A stretch of DNA of 64,000 nt from Catalinimonas niigatensis. Its GTDB lineage: Bacteria > Bacteroidota > Bacteroidia > Cytophagales > Cyclobacteriaceae. Each line of letters starts with the position of its first letter. Positions within the stretch are counted from its first letter, which is position 1. Location of the stretch: assembly GCF_030506285.1 (NCBI RefSeq), contig NZ_CP119422.1, forward strand, positions 2,108,001 through 2,172,000. Direction: 5' to 3'. A program made the position numbers and the translations under genes. This document shows, one piece after another, positions 35,991 through 44,761 of this stretch. The notes under the pieces were generated by a model. That model saw only the letters and a program-made list of their open reading frames with translations. It did not search any database and had not been told where the DNA came from.

Positions 35991-36620
35991 ATGCAACAAA
36001 AAACCACCCTTCTCTTTGACTTTGATGGTACCATTGCTGACTCGCTGCACCGCCTGTTGGAAATAAGTAATGGCCTGGCCGATGAATTCGGATTCATGAA
36101 AGTAGAGCACCAAGACATTGCCTATTTCAGAACAAAATCCACGCTGGAGACTTTCCGTAAGCTTAAAGTACCCCTTCTCAAAGTCCCTCTCATTGCAGCA
36201 AGAGTCAAAAAAGAGTTTCAGCGGGAAGTACATTTATCTCAACCGTTTCCCCAAATGGCACAGATCATTCCTAAGCTGAGCCAGCACTTTACGCTAGGAA
36301 TACTCACTTCCAATACTGAAACCAATGTCAAGCAGTTTCTGGACGTGCACCAACTCTCTTTTTTTAATTTTATTTATTCATCCAGCAATCTTTTTGGCAA
36401 AAGCCGGGGAATCAAAAGGATTATGCGGGAAAAAAAAATCAGCCAGGAAGAGATGGTTTATATTGGCGATGAGATGCGTGACATTGAAGCCGCCAAAACG
36501 TCCGGTATTGACATCATTGCGGTAAGTTGGGGGGCACATAATGCGAAAGCCCTAGCATCGCTAAGGCCTTCATATCTTATCCATCATCCAAATGAGCTGC
36601 TGGAGCTCTTTCTGATCTAG
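35991..36620 (+). CDS. HAD-superfamily hydrolase (phosphoglycolate-phosphatase-like)
   Basis: 209 aa. Motif I 'LLFDFDGTIADS' gives the nucleophile D10 and acid D12; motif II is 'LGILTSNTE' near residue 102; motif IV is 'VYIGDEMRDIEAAK' near residue 157. The small helical cap between motifs I and II places it with the phosphoglycolate phosphatase / beta-phosphoglucomutase-like group. Substrate unknown. Its stop overlaps the stop of the convergent msrB by four bases. Confidence 0.9.
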   Translation: MQQKTTLLFDFDGTIADSLHRLLEISNGLADEFGFMKVEHQDIAYFRTKSTLETFRKLKVPLLKVPLIAARVKKEFQREVHLSQPFPQMAQIIPKLSQHFTLGILTSNTETNVKQFLDVHQLSFFNFIYSSSNLFGKSRGIKRIMREKKISQEEMVYIGDEMRDIEAAKTSGIDIIAVSWGAHNAKALASLRPSYLIHHPNELLELFLI

Positions 36621-37237
36621 ATTTCGGGTTTTTCTTCAGGATGTTTCTCCAGATATTCTTTTACCAATGCCGGAGGCGTCTCTCCTTCAGCCACAAAAAG
36701 CATGGCGTCACCATTCATACAGTAACGCAGACCAGTTGGCTTGGGCCCATCAGGAAACACATGGCCGATGTGCGAACCGCTGCTGCTGTCTACCACTTCA
36801 ATGCGTGTCATGCCGTAGGCGTTATCTTCCTTAAGCACTACAGCTTTCTCGTTGATAGGCTCATAGAAGCTCGGCCAGCCGGTACCTGACTCAAATTTTG
36901 CTTCGGTCCTGAACAGAGGCTGACCTGTAGCCGCAGAATAAAAAACACCGGGCTTTTTAATTTTATTCAACGGGCTGGAATTCGGGCGTTCTGTACCTGC
37001 TTCGCGAAGTACGTTGAATTCTTCAGCACCTAATCTTTTTTTCCATTCTCCTTCAGAAAACCGGTATTCGTAATCTCCTTCCATCTCGTTTTCCCATATA
37101 CCAATATATTTTTCATCAGAAGCATTGTTGCCAGATTGTGACTCTCCAGTCTGGGCCTGACCATTCTGTGCATTACCCGTACAGGCAACGACCACAAATA
37201 TCAATGCTATTGTTAAGTATTTTACTGTATTTTTCAT
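36617..37237 (-). CDS. msrB: Lipoprotein peptide-methionine (R)-S-oxide reductase lacking the zinc site
   Basis: About 206 aa from the ATG at 37237 (ATG at 37246 is equally possible). A lipobox ends at Cys19 in 'FVVVACTGN', so it is anchored in the envelope. The MsrB fold is clear from 'FNVLREAGTERP', 'KFESGTGWPSFYEPI', 'SHIGHVFPDGP' and the catalytic Cys in 'LRYCMNGDAMLFV'. Both CxxC pairs of the structural zinc are replaced (F-Y-S-A-A-T-G and D-S-S-S), and there is no second Cys to resolve the sulfenic acid; the canonical RYCxNS is RYCMNG here. It likely repairs Met-R-sulfoxide in exported proteins. Confidence 0.9.
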   Translation of the reverse strand: MKNTVKYLTIALIFVVVACTGNAQNGQAQTGESQSGNNASDEKYIGIWENEMEGDYEYRFSEGEWKKRLGAEEFNVLREAGTERPNSSPLNKIKKPGVFYSAATGQPLFRTEAKFESGTGWPSFYEPINEKAVVLKEDNAYGMTRIEVVDSSSGSHIGHVFPDGPKPTGLRYCMNGDAMLFVAEGETPPALVKEYLEKHPEEKPEI

Positions 37238-37286
37238 ACTATACATACTCTTTTTCAGGCAAAAAAGTTTGTCTGCTGGCCGACAA

Positions 37287-37952
37287 TCAGTTTTTATCTT
37301 TCTTACCCAGACCAATGCGCTCCCAGAAACTTTGGTCTTCTTTATTTTTCTCTTTTTTATCTTTCACCAGACCGATGCGTTCCCAGAAAGTCTGATCTTC
37401 ACGCGCTTCCCGTCTTTCCTCCCGCTCCTTGAGCCGTTCCTTTTTACGTTTGTCCCTTTCCTTTTTCCGTTTTCGCTTCTCCCGCTTTTTTACCCTCTGT
37501 TTTTTGGTATCCTTTCCGATAATGTAGCGGACAGAAACAGCCGTTCCGGCATCAAACCAGTCTTCATGCAAAATATGATACGCAGGTTTGAAATCTACAG
37601 AGGCTGTCAGAGGTACAAAAGGTATTTTGATTTCCAAACCCAGCATGGCATCTACTCCCAGTACCGGACCAAAATCCTTGAGTCCGCCGAGATGCCCTCC
37701 TCCGCCTATATATGCATTCAACCCTCTGCCTATGATAGGAAAATGCTTCACCAGCATGAAAGTACCCAGCAACTCACGTTCGCTGGCGGTCATCATTCCT
37801 TCTACGGCCAATGTCTTGAAAATACGCTGCTTAGCAGTAATGCCATAGTTCTGATTGCCAAACCGAAGGCCCAATGCCGTACTGTATTTCTGTGCTACTG
37901 CCTGAAAACTTAACAGACAAACACAAATGATTATTCCTACACCTTGTTTCAT
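37287..37952 (-). CDS. Exported protein with basic linker and duplicated FWERIGL tail motif
   Basis: 221 aa with a signal peptide (ends 'LLSFQAVAQ', residue 21). Residues about 22-145 look like a small outer-membrane barrel ('ALGLRFGNQNYGITAKQ', 'YIGGGGHLGGLKDFGPVLG', 'VSVRYIIG'). Residues about 148-190 are almost only Lys/Arg/Glu. The C-terminus holds two copies of 'EDQ(T/S)FWERIGL(V/G)K', separated by another charged segment. The repeated tail could be a peptidoglycan- or partner-binding peptide; this is inference. The gene ends 50 bases upstream of msrB on the same strand. Confidence 0.75.
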   Translation of the reverse strand: MKQGVGIIICVCLLSFQAVAQKYSTALGLRFGNQNYGITAKQRIFKTLAVEGMMTASERELLGTFMLVKHFPIIGRGLNAYIGGGGHLGGLKDFGPVLGVDAMLGLEIKIPFVPLTASVDFKPAYHILHEDWFDAGTAVSVRYIIGKDTKKQRVKKREKRKRKKERDKRKKERLKEREERREAREDQTFWERIGLVKDKKEKNKEDQSFWERIGLGKKDKN

Positions 37953-38306
37953 AAAATCTACACCTAAAACGGAACCCCTGCTTACTTATTCTATTTCTCT
38001 CTGTTGCTTTCTTCCTGTTCTTACCAAAGTCCCTGGCTTTTTACTAAATTGTCACTTCACTTTATTGACATACATAAGCTGTATATCTTTGCCTTCATTG
38101 TCTGCTTGCGTTATTTTTTTCGTCAGTACATTGATGGCATAGGAAGTCCTGCAAATATTAAACCTGAATAAGACAATGCGTAAATAATGATCAACTGATC
38201 TGTTATTTGTATGTTCGTAAGGGGTCAATCTTAGTCACATCAAAAACTGGCCAAGGACATTGATGTTAGAATAGAAAATATAACTTTCTCATATGTATTA
38301 AAATCT
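37953..38306. other. Intergenic region between divergent genes
   Basis: About 350 bases carrying the divergent promoters of the exported protein (minus) and the MOSC gene (plus). No gene, RNA or strong repeat was recognised; only short shadow frames are present. Confidence 0.4.
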
Positions 38307-38804
38307 ATGCGCAAAGCAGGAATTACCATCAAAGACTTATTCAATACCTTGCCTCAGGTAGGTGAAGTGCGGTGGATCAGCATCCGGCCGAAAAGACAAA
38401 GTATGCCGGTGGAGAAAGAAAGTGTGCTGGCTGACGCCTCTCACGGCCTAGAAGGCGATCATTATGGTGGTGGAGCCAATGGAAAAAGGCAGGTCACACT
38501 GATCAATGAAGAACACCTGAAGTCAGTGGCTTCTTTTCTAGGCAAAGAATCACTTAATCCAGCACTGCTAAGACGCAATATCATGGTCAAAGGCATCAAT
38601 CTAATGGCGCTTAAAGACCAGCAGTTTCAGATTGGCGAAGCCATATTGAAGATGACCGGGCTCTGTCAACCCTGCTCTCGCATGGAAGAGAATCTGGGTG
38701 AAGGAGGATATAATGCCATGCGTGGACACGGGGGCATCACAGCTAAAATTATCAAAAGTGGCCTGATCAAAATAGGAGACCACGTAAAACTCATTAGTTC
38801 ATAG
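38307..38804 (+). CDS. MOSC domain protein
   Basis: 165 aa, essentially one MOSC (Moco sulfurase C-terminal) domain: 'VRWISIRPKRQSMPVEKESV' at the N-terminus, 'HGLEGDHYGGGANGKRQVTL' near residue 50, and the conserved Cys in 'MTGLCQPCSRMEENLG' near residue 130. Such stand-alone MOSC proteins (YiiM/YuaD-like) are linked to molybdenum-cofactor-dependent reduction or sulfur transfer. The PIG-L deacetylase gene follows after 73 bases. Confidence 0.9.
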   Translation: MRKAGITIKDLFNTLPQVGEVRWISIRPKRQSMPVEKESVLADASHGLEGDHYGGGANGKRQVTLINEEHLKSVASFLGKESLNPALLRRNIMVKGINLMALKDQQFQIGEAILKMTGLCQPCSRMEENLGEGGYNAMRGHGGITAKIIKSGLIKIGDHVKLISS

Positions 38805-38877
38805 CTTAAAATCATTGCATACAAATGGACACGAGTCTTCATTTGTAATTTTTAATTTTTCAATTTGTAATTAAATC

Positions 38878-39690
38878 ATGAACATACTTTTTATAGGCGC
38901 ACATCCTGATGATTGCGAAGTGTATGGCGGAGGAACGGCAGCACACTTTTCCAAACTGGGCCATCGTGTGAAGTTTATCTCCGTCACCAATGGAGATGCT
39001 GGTCATCATGTGATGATGGGTAACGAACTGGTAGACTGCCGCAGCAAAGAGAGCATCATAGCCTCTCAGGTATTGGGTGTCTCTTACGAAATTATGGACA
39101 ATCATGACGGGCTACTGGAGGCTGACTTACGCAATCGTAGCCAGATCATCCGGAGAATAAGGGAGTGGGAAGCAGATATTGTTATCACCCACCGCCCCAA
39201 TGACTACCATCCTGACCATCGCTATACCAGTCAGCTGGTGCAGGATGCCGCCTATATGGTGATGGTCCCCAACATCGTACAAAGCGTAGCACCTCTGCGC
39301 AAAAACCCGCTTTTCCTTTATTTTCAGGACCATTTCCAGAAGCCCTACCCCTTCCGTCCTGATATTGCAGTCAGTATAGACGAAACTTATGAGCATAAAA
39401 TCCGCTCACTGGATGCCCATAGCTCTCAGTTCTACGAGTGGCTTCCCTGGATAGATGGTGTACTTGATCAGGTGCCTGCCGATCAGGAAGGCAGAATCAA
39501 TTGGCTGAAAGGTCTTTGGAAAAATCATCCTTCCGATGAAGTCAAGAAAGTACTTGCGCATTGGTATGGCGCAGAGCATGCCTCCAACGTACAACGGGCC
39601 GAAGCTTTTGAAATTTGTGAGTACGGAAGAAAGGTGAGCGAAGAAGATATCAAGGAGCTGTTTCCTATGCTCAAAAATTCTAAACTCTGA
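38878..39690 (+). CDS. PIG-L family zinc deacetylase
   Basis: 270 aa. Zn ligands lie in 'FIGAHPDDCEVYGGGTAA' (H9-P-D-D12) and 'HRPNDYHPDHRYTSQLVQ' (about 104-120). These enzymes de-N-acetylate GlcNAc-type sugars; in Bacteroidota they include BshB of bacillithiol synthesis, but BshB is usually shorter (about 235-240 aa) and the extra C-terminal part here ('VKKVLAHWYGAEHASNVQRA') argues for another substrate. Its 3' end overlaps the convergent nucleoside hydrolase gene by 11 bases. Confidence 0.9.
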   Translation: MNILFIGAHPDDCEVYGGGTAAHFSKLGHRVKFISVTNGDAGHHVMMGNELVDCRSKESIIASQVLGVSYEIMDNHDGLLEADLRNRSQIIRRIREWEADIVITHRPNDYHPDHRYTSQLVQDAAYMVMVPNIVQSVAPLRKNPLFLYFQDHFQKPYPFRPDIAVSIDETYEHKIRSLDAHSSQFYEWLPWIDGVLDQVPADQEGRINWLKGLWKNHPSDEVKKVLAHWYGAEHASNVQRAEAFEICEYGRKVSEEDIKELFPMLKNSKL

Positions 39691-40642
39691 TAAAGTTTTT
39701 CCTGGATTGTTTTAGCAGATAATCATAAAAAAGATCTTTTTCTACATCAGTCACTACATTGACCCAGCTTCCTGAACCAGCCTGTGTGTAAGTCTCACCT
39801 TCGTTGGGCAGGTGCTGGGCAATTTCCAGTTCTATTTGTTGAGAGCTGAAGATATCAGCCCTCGTTACATAGGCTACAGCCAGCACATCCCACATATGAT
39901 ACAGGTAATCATAGCCGGGAATGGTGTTGACGGTGATGGCCCAGCAAAGCGATGCCAGTTGCGACACTTCAAACTCATTTTGTGCTGCCATTTTTTTCAG
40001 AAAATCAAAGGTCACCGGCACATGATTGGTTGCATCCAGCGGAACGATGGTGAGGGGCAGATTTTGTTCTATCAGCCATTGGGCTGACTCAGCATCCCAG
40101 TACACATTCCACTCGGCATTTCCGTTGTGGGTGTAGGTCCGCACATTGCCATGCACATGCACCGCTCCAGCCATCCAGATGATCTCACTGATTTTTTCTT
40201 TGATCTTTGGTTCTTTCTTAAGCGCAGTGACCAGCGTGGTACAGGGACCGGTCAGCAGATAAGATACTGGCTCCGCACTATTTAGCAACTTCTCAATGAT
40301 AAAGTCACTGGCTTCCAGTTCGCTTAGCGGAGAACGCAGACTTTTCATATTCAGCAGCTGAGGAAAAGCATTGATGATTTGTGGCTGCGCCCGCCATACT
40401 TCAGGAAAAGCATTCCTTCCTCTGGCTTTGCTGATGGCAACAGGCACAGGTTTGGCCAGCATCAGCTCTATAAACTTACGCGAAGATTCAGCTGCATACT
40501 CTGCATAACAGTCGGCAGGGGTGACGCTCACCCCGATAAGTTCTACCTCTTCCATAGACAGCACCAGCAAAAGTGCCAGAAGATCGTCTACCCCTCCGTC
40601 ATGATCCAGAAATACTTTTTTTTTCACCTGAGAATTGTTCAT
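39680..40642 (-). CDS. Inosine-uridine-preferring nucleoside hydrolase
   Basis: 320 aa. Ca2+-binding N-terminal motif 'VFLDHDGGVDDLLALLL' (D13-H-D15, D19-D20), 'AVPVAISKARGR'-type loop (seen as 'KPVPVAISKARGR'), 'YLLTGPCTTLVTALKKEP' near residue 130, and 'NAEWNVYWDAESAQWLIEQ' are those of the IUNH fold. Cleaves ribonucleosides to base and ribose. Cytoplasmic; no signal peptide. Substrate preference not shown. Confidence 0.92.
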   Translation of the reverse strand: MNNSQVKKKVFLDHDGGVDDLLALLLVLSMEEVELIGVSVTPADCYAEYAAESSRKFIELMLAKPVPVAISKARGRNAFPEVWRAQPQIINAFPQLLNMKSLRSPLSELEASDFIIEKLLNSAEPVSYLLTGPCTTLVTALKKEPKIKEKISEIIWMAGAVHVHGNVRTYTHNGNAEWNVYWDAESAQWLIEQNLPLTIVPLDATNHVPVTFDFLKKMAAQNEFEVSQLASLCWAITVNTIPGYDYLYHMWDVLAVAYVTRADIFSSQQIELEIAQHLPNEGETYTQAGSGSWVNVVTDVEKDLFYDYLLKQSRKNFIRV

Positions 40643-40784
40643 GGTTGAATTTTAATGTCGGAAGCAGGGAGTCAGAAGATGAAAGTGAGAAGTCTGAATT
40701 TAACTTCCATCTTCCTGCTTCCAACTTCTAACTTCCCACTTCTTTGCTAAAGCCCAAAACTACTATATTTACCCGAAAAAAAGT

Positions 40785-41195
40785 ATGTCTATCCAGCTTT
40801 CCGAACGCAGGGATATTTCCCAAAGCTTAATCATTGATTTGTACCGGGCCCACGCATGGTCTGCTGCCGATAAACCGGATGCTTTATACCAGGGACTGAT
40901 GCATTCGCATAGCCTGATCACTGCCTGGGAAGATGATGATTTAGTTGGGCTTGGCAACGCCATCTCTGACGGACATCTGGTAGTCTATTATCCGCATCTG
41001 CTGGTGCATCCTGAACATCAGGGCAAAGGTATTGGCCGGATGATCATGAAGCGCATGGCAGAAAAATACCGAAACTTTCATATGCAGATGCTTACTGCCG
41101 ATGGCAAAGCCATTGCGTTTTACCAAAAGTGTGGATTTGTACACGCAGGCAATACCCAGCCCATGTGGATTTATCAGGGAAAGGAACATGAATGA
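40785..41195 (+). CDS. GNAT family N-acetyltransferase
   Basis: 136 aa, typical length of a single GNAT domain. The acetyl-CoA motif is 'HLLVHPEHQGKGIGRMIMKR' (about 75-95), followed by 'LTADGKAIAFYQKCGFVHAG'. The N-terminal part 'LYQGLMHSHSLITAWEDDDL' is the usual substrate side. Substrate unknown. Monocistronic, convergent with the CPBP gene. Confidence 0.9.
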   Translation: MSIQLSERRDISQSLIIDLYRAHAWSAADKPDALYQGLMHSHSLITAWEDDDLVGLGNAISDGHLVVYYPHLLVHPEHQGKGIGRMIMKRMAEKYRNFHMQMLTADGKAIAFYQKCGFVHAGNTQPMWIYQGKEHE

Positions 41196-41213
41196 GATTC
41201 AAATCATGAAATT

Positions 41214-41978
41214 CTAAATCAGTATATGGTAAAAGATAAAATAGGTCATCGTTAGATTGAAGCAGGCGTGTGCAACAATGGCTCCTAGTATTGAACCACT
41301 CAGCACCCTGGCACGATTGAATAACAGACAGCTTCCGAATAGTCCTACCATCCAAATTACAGAAGGCCAGAATAGAAGCTGCCACTGACCATCTAGGTAT
41401 ACGATACCGAAATGAGCCAGATGGACGAGGCTAAAGGCCAGACTATCTAATAGACTGGCTTTGCTATGGCCTAATGTTACGGCAAAACTTTCGTGTATGA
41501 ATCCCCGATAAAACAGCTCCTCACCCAGCGGGCTAAAAAACATGCTGATGCCTGCAAATATGAAGAAATAGATAAGACGCGTCTGAGCATCCATCATCTC
41601 GGGTAATCCCTGAAAGGTGCGGGCGATGTAGGTGAACGCATGGTTTTCTGTTTTACCAAATAACCCATACATCACTACAAATATCAGTGCACAACTCATG
41701 ATGCCAAAGATCATCCCCCAACCTATCCCTTTCCACCGCTCTATTCTTTTGATACCTATTTTCTTTCTTCCCCTCCTGTTCAATAAGAGAAAGGGCAAAA
41801 TAACCATTGCCATAAAGAGGTAAGAGATGAATTGATAATTACCATACAACATATTGGCCTGAAGGACCAGAATGAATCTGACAATACTCAAAATCAGCAA
41901 TAATATTAAAGCAAAGAACCAGCCAGGGGAGACCCATCTACGAAATGCTTTGTGATAATCTTCCGATGACAGCTGCAT
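41214..41978 (-). CDS. CPBP family intramembrane glutamic endopeptidase
   Basis: 254 aa from the ATG at 41978; a start at 42062 would add 28 residues. Six to eight membrane segments. The active-site motifs are all present: 'EELFYRGFIHE' (E153-E154), 'SLVHLAHFGIVYLDG' (first His) and 'IVAHACFNLTMTYFI' (second His). CPBP/Abi proteins cleave within membranes (Rce1 relatives); in bacteria several work in bacteriocin or immunity roles. Substrate unknown. Confidence 0.88.
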   Translation of the reverse strand: MQLSSEDYHKAFRRWVSPGWFFALILLLILSIVRFILVLQANMLYGNYQFISYLFMAMVILPFLLLNRRGRKKIGIKRIERWKGIGWGMIFGIMSCALIFVVMYGLFGKTENHAFTYIARTFQGLPEMMDAQTRLIYFFIFAGISMFFSPLGEELFYRGFIHESFAVTLGHSKASLLDSLAFSLVHLAHFGIVYLDGQWQLLFWPSVIWMVGLFGSCLLFNRARVLSGSILGAIVAHACFNLTMTYFIFYHILI

Positions 41979-42088
41979 CGCTTTTAGATTTACTGATGTT
42001 TTTCTCAATGCTTGGAATACTTGTTTTAGAATTTTTACTAAAAAATAATAACTTGCCAGCACATCTACACTAAGCTACTCAAATGATT

Positions 42089-42481
42089 ATGAAAAAGATT
42101 TCAATCGCCCTTTCACTCATTCTGGCCCTGACTGCCAGCTCATTTATCATTCATATGCAACAACAAGAAGAAACCCTAAAACATGTGGTGGTTTTCAAAT
42201 ACAAGGAAAACGCATCCAAAGCAGATATCAAAAAAGTTACTGATGCTTTCCGTGCACTACAGGACAAGATTCCCGGCATTACTGATTTTGAATACGGTAT
42301 CAACAACAGCCCTGAAGGTAAGAATATGGGCTTTACCCATGTCTATACGCTTACTTTTGAAAATGCTGCTGCCCGTGACACTTATCTTCCTCATCCTGAA
42401 CACAAGAAGTTCGGCGAACTCTTAGGTACTCTCGGAGTGCTGGAAGATGCTTTCGTGGTAGACTATCATCCTGCCGAATAA
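42089..42481 (+). CDS. Exported Dabb-domain (stress-responsive A/B barrel) protein
   Basis: 130 aa from 42089 (42083 adds two residues). A signal peptide ('ISIALSLILALTASSFII') precedes a Dabb domain: 'LKHVVVFKYKENASKADIKK', 'FEYGINNSPEGKNMGFTHVY', 'HPEHKKFGELLG'. Such barrels are dimeric and often of unknown role. Divergent from the CPBP gene, 109 bases upstream of the DUF1080 gene on the same strand. Confidence 0.85.
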   Translation: MKKISIALSLILALTASSFIIHMQQQEETLKHVVVFKYKENASKADIKKVTDAFRALQDKIPGITDFEYGINNSPEGKNMGFTHVYTLTFENAAARDTYLPHPEHKKFGELLGTLGVLEDAFVVDYHPAE

Positions 42482-42589
42482 TTCAGTAGTATTCTTTTCT
42501 TAACTTAAATGGGTGTCATGCTTCAACTTTGGTGCATGACATTTATTTTTCATCTCATCATCAGTATCCAATTTTACCATTTGTCCCTT

Positions 42590-43423
42590 ATGAAAACCTT
42601 AGCCATCATTTTCAGCAGTCTTTTATTCATTTACAGTTGTACGCCCAGTCAAAATAACGAACAACAAGCGCAGGAAACTGCTGATACAACTGCCACTACC
42701 CCACAGGAAGAAGAATGGATATCTCTCTTCAATGGTGAAGATCTCAGTGGCTGGCATGTCAAAATCAGAGGACATGAGCTGGATGACAACTATAATAATA
42801 CCTTCAGGGTAGAAGATGGGATGATGAAGGTACGCTACGATCAGTACGATGATTTTGCCCAGCAGTACGGTCATATCTTTTACGAGAAACCTTATTCTCA
42901 CTACAAGTTCAGGGTGGAATATCGCTTTGTCGGCGAGCAGGCTCCCCAGGGTGAAGGCTGGGCCTGGCGCAATAGCGGCATCATGGTGCATGGACAGTCA
43001 CCCGAAAGCATGGGACTGGAGCAGGACTTTCCTATTTCCATAGAAGTACAGCTATTGGGTGGATCTGAAGAAAGCGAAGATGAACGTACTACCTGTAATT
43101 TATGTACACCCGGTACCAATGTAGTGATGGACGGAGAACTGGTTACCCAACATTGTATCAACTCCACTTCTGAGACCCTCAGGGGAGATCAGTGGGTAAC
43201 AGCCGAAGTAGTGGTCATGGGCGACTCGGTGATTCACCATCTGGTCAATGGCGATACGGTATTGACTTATCAGCAGCCACAAATGGGTGGTGGAACTGTC
43301 AGCGGTCATGACGAAAGTGTTAAGATAGACGGGCAACTGCTTAAGGAAGGCTACATTTCACTGCAAAGCGAAAGCCATCCGGTAGACTTCAGGAAGATTG
43401 AAATCCTACCGCTGGAGGAATAA
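42590..43423 (+). CDS. DUF1080 family lipoprotein (3-keto-disaccharide hydrolase-like)
   Basis: 277 aa from the ATG at 42590, chosen because it gives a lipobox (C15 in 'LLFIYSCTPS'). A 30-residue linker leads to the DUF1080 concanavalin-like domain: 'EWISLFNGEDLSGWHVKIRG', 'FEYRFVGEQAP'-type strands (seen as 'FRVEYRFVGEQAPQGEGWAW'), 'NSGIMVHGQ', 'VEVQLLGG'-like 'SIEVQLLGG', and 'GYISLQSESHPVDFRKIEIL' at the end. The family includes enzymes acting on 3-keto-glycosides, and many paralogues exist in Bacteroidota. Confidence 0.9.
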   Translation: MKTLAIIFSSLLFIYSCTPSQNNEQQAQETADTTATTPQEEEWISLFNGEDLSGWHVKIRGHELDDNYNNTFRVEDGMMKVRYDQYDDFAQQYGHIFYEKPYSHYKFRVEYRFVGEQAPQGEGWAWRNSGIMVHGQSPESMGLEQDFPISIEVQLLGGSEESEDERTTCNLCTPGTNVVMDGELVTQHCINSTSETLRGDQWVTAEVVVMGDSVIHHLVNGDTVLTYQQPQMGGGTVSGHDESVKIDGQLLKEGYISLQSESHPVDFRKIEILPLEE

Positions 43424-43449
43424 AACCGATACCTCTTTTACAAACTGAT

Positions 43450-43479
43450 AAACCCACAGCATAGCGCCGTGGGTTTTTT
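43450..43479. terminator. Terminator between the DUF1080 and PfpI genes
   Basis: A 7-bp stem AACCCAC/GTGGGTT (43451-43457 with 43469-43475) around an 11-base loop, followed by TTTTTTC on the plus strand. It lies 27 bases beyond the plus-strand stop; the convergent minus-strand gene ends about 30 bases further, so the stem may serve both. Confidence 0.85.
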
Positions 43480-43505
43480 CTTTCCTCAGAAAGGCAACAA
43501 TCTCT

Positions 43506-44234
43506 TTATTTTTCCCAATTCTGCAGCCTGTCAAGGTACAGGTAAGACTCCACAAACTTTCTATGGTCTTTGTCGGTCAGCTTTTCCAACAATTCCAGAG
43601 AGGAGATGTAGGTCGCCAGATTTCCATTAGAAGAGAGGAACTTACCATCTTCCACATAGCTGACTAATGAATCGTCCTGTACCAATAAGTTGGGATAATT
43701 TTTCTGTAGTTCCTTCCCTCCCCCAATCCATGTGACAATTTTCTTTCCATCCGCAATACCGGATTCTCCTATCAAATGCGCGCCTGCGCAATTGCTGACC
43801 GTATAATCCGTATGCTGGTTTTGTGAGCGGATAAAATCCACAATCTGTTCATTATGCACCTGCGCATGCATATCGTAAGCACTGGGCACAAAGAGCACAT
43901 CCAGTTCAGGAGCATTATCAAAAGTATAATCAGCAAGCATAGTCAGTCCTTCTTCACTTACAATAGGGTCAGCTGACTGGGAAATGGTAACGACATTGAA
44001 TAGCTGCTCACCCCCTTCCGTATGTTTGGTAAACACATCCAAAGGGGCAGTGACTTCTGTGGTGAGCACTCCATCATACATCAGCAAGCCAATGACCGGA
44101 AGATCAGCTCTCAAAGCAGCCCGCGTCTGTTTGGCAGACGACTGTGTTTCTTCTGTATCAGCCTCCCCTTTTTCAGGCATGCAACTGCTAAAGATGCCTA
44201 TTGCTAAAAAAATACAAAGAGATATTGCTTTCAT
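43506..44234 (-). CDS. DJ-1/PfpI family lipoprotein
   Basis: 242 aa from the ATG at 44234 (44243 possible). Lipobox with Cys18 in 'LAIGIFSSCMPE'. The DJ-1/PfpI domain (about 45-225) shows 'VIGLLMYDGVLTTEVTAPLD', 'DVLFVPSAYD' and the nucleophile elbow 'VSNCAGAHLIGESG' with Cys near residue 157. It resembles the isonitrile-hydratase/ThiJ-like subgroup. Being a lipoprotein is unusual for the family. It follows an AhpD-like gene by 13 bases and is probably co-transcribed. Confidence 0.88.
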   Translation of the reverse strand: MKAISLCIFLAIGIFSSCMPEKGEADTEETQSSAKQTRAALRADLPVIGLLMYDGVLTTEVTAPLDVFTKHTEGGEQLFNVVTISQSADPIVSEEGLTMLADYTFDNAPELDVLFVPSAYDMHAQVHNEQIVDFIRSQNQHTDYTVSNCAGAHLIGESGIADGKKIVTWIGGGKELQKNYPNLLVQDDSLVSYVEDGKFLSSNGNLATYISSLELLEKLTDKDHRKFVESYLYLDRLQNWEK

Positions 44235-44247
44235 AAGGCTCATGGTT

Positions 44248-44688
44248 TTATGCTGGCAAAGGTTTGTGGGTACTAATAGCGATTCTGTTCCAGCCATTGA
44301 TGGCAATAATCGCCATGATGATCTGAGACAAAACATGTTCCCCAAAAGTTTCCAGGGCTTTCGTATACGTTTGTTCTGACAATCCTCCCTGATGGATCAG
44401 GGTTACTTCCTCGGTGATCTGTAACAATATTCTTTCCTCTTCGGTAAAAAGCGCAGTTTCTCTCCAGGCATCCAGTAAAAATATGCGCTGCGGACTTTCC
44501 CCATATTTCAGGGCATCTTTGGTATGCATATCAATACAAAACGCACATGCATTGATCTGTGAAGCTCTGATTTTGATCAGTTCTTTATGCGTTCTGCTCA
44601 ACTGGCTCTTTTGGAGGTATTGCTCCAAAGCAACCAATGATTGGTAGGCTTCGGGCTCTATGGCGTCAATTTGAATTCTCTTTTCCAT
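44248..44688 (-). CDS. Carboxymuconolactone decarboxylase (AhpD-like) family protein
   Basis: 146 aa from the ATG at 44688 (44724 would add 12 residues). The family core is 'ELIKIRASQINACAFCIDMH' with the redox CxxC (A-C-A-F-C), then 'ALKYGESPQRIFLLDAWRE'. Such proteins act as small alkyl-hydroperoxidases/peroxidase partners. It lies between a Crp-type regulator (upstream) and a PfpI lipoprotein (downstream), a compact oxidative-stress-like set. Confidence 0.9.
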   Translation of the reverse strand: MEKRIQIDAIEPEAYQSLVALEQYLQKSQLSRTHKELIKIRASQINACAFCIDMHTKDALKYGESPQRIFLLDAWRETALFTEEERILLQITEEVTLIHQGGLSEQTYTKALETFGEHVLSQIIMAIIAINGWNRIAISTHKPLPA

Positions 44689-44761
44689 CTGTTTCACTTG
44701 TTTCATTTGTTTGATATGAAACAAAGGTATGCTGCCCCAATGGTAAAAAAATTAAGCTGGT

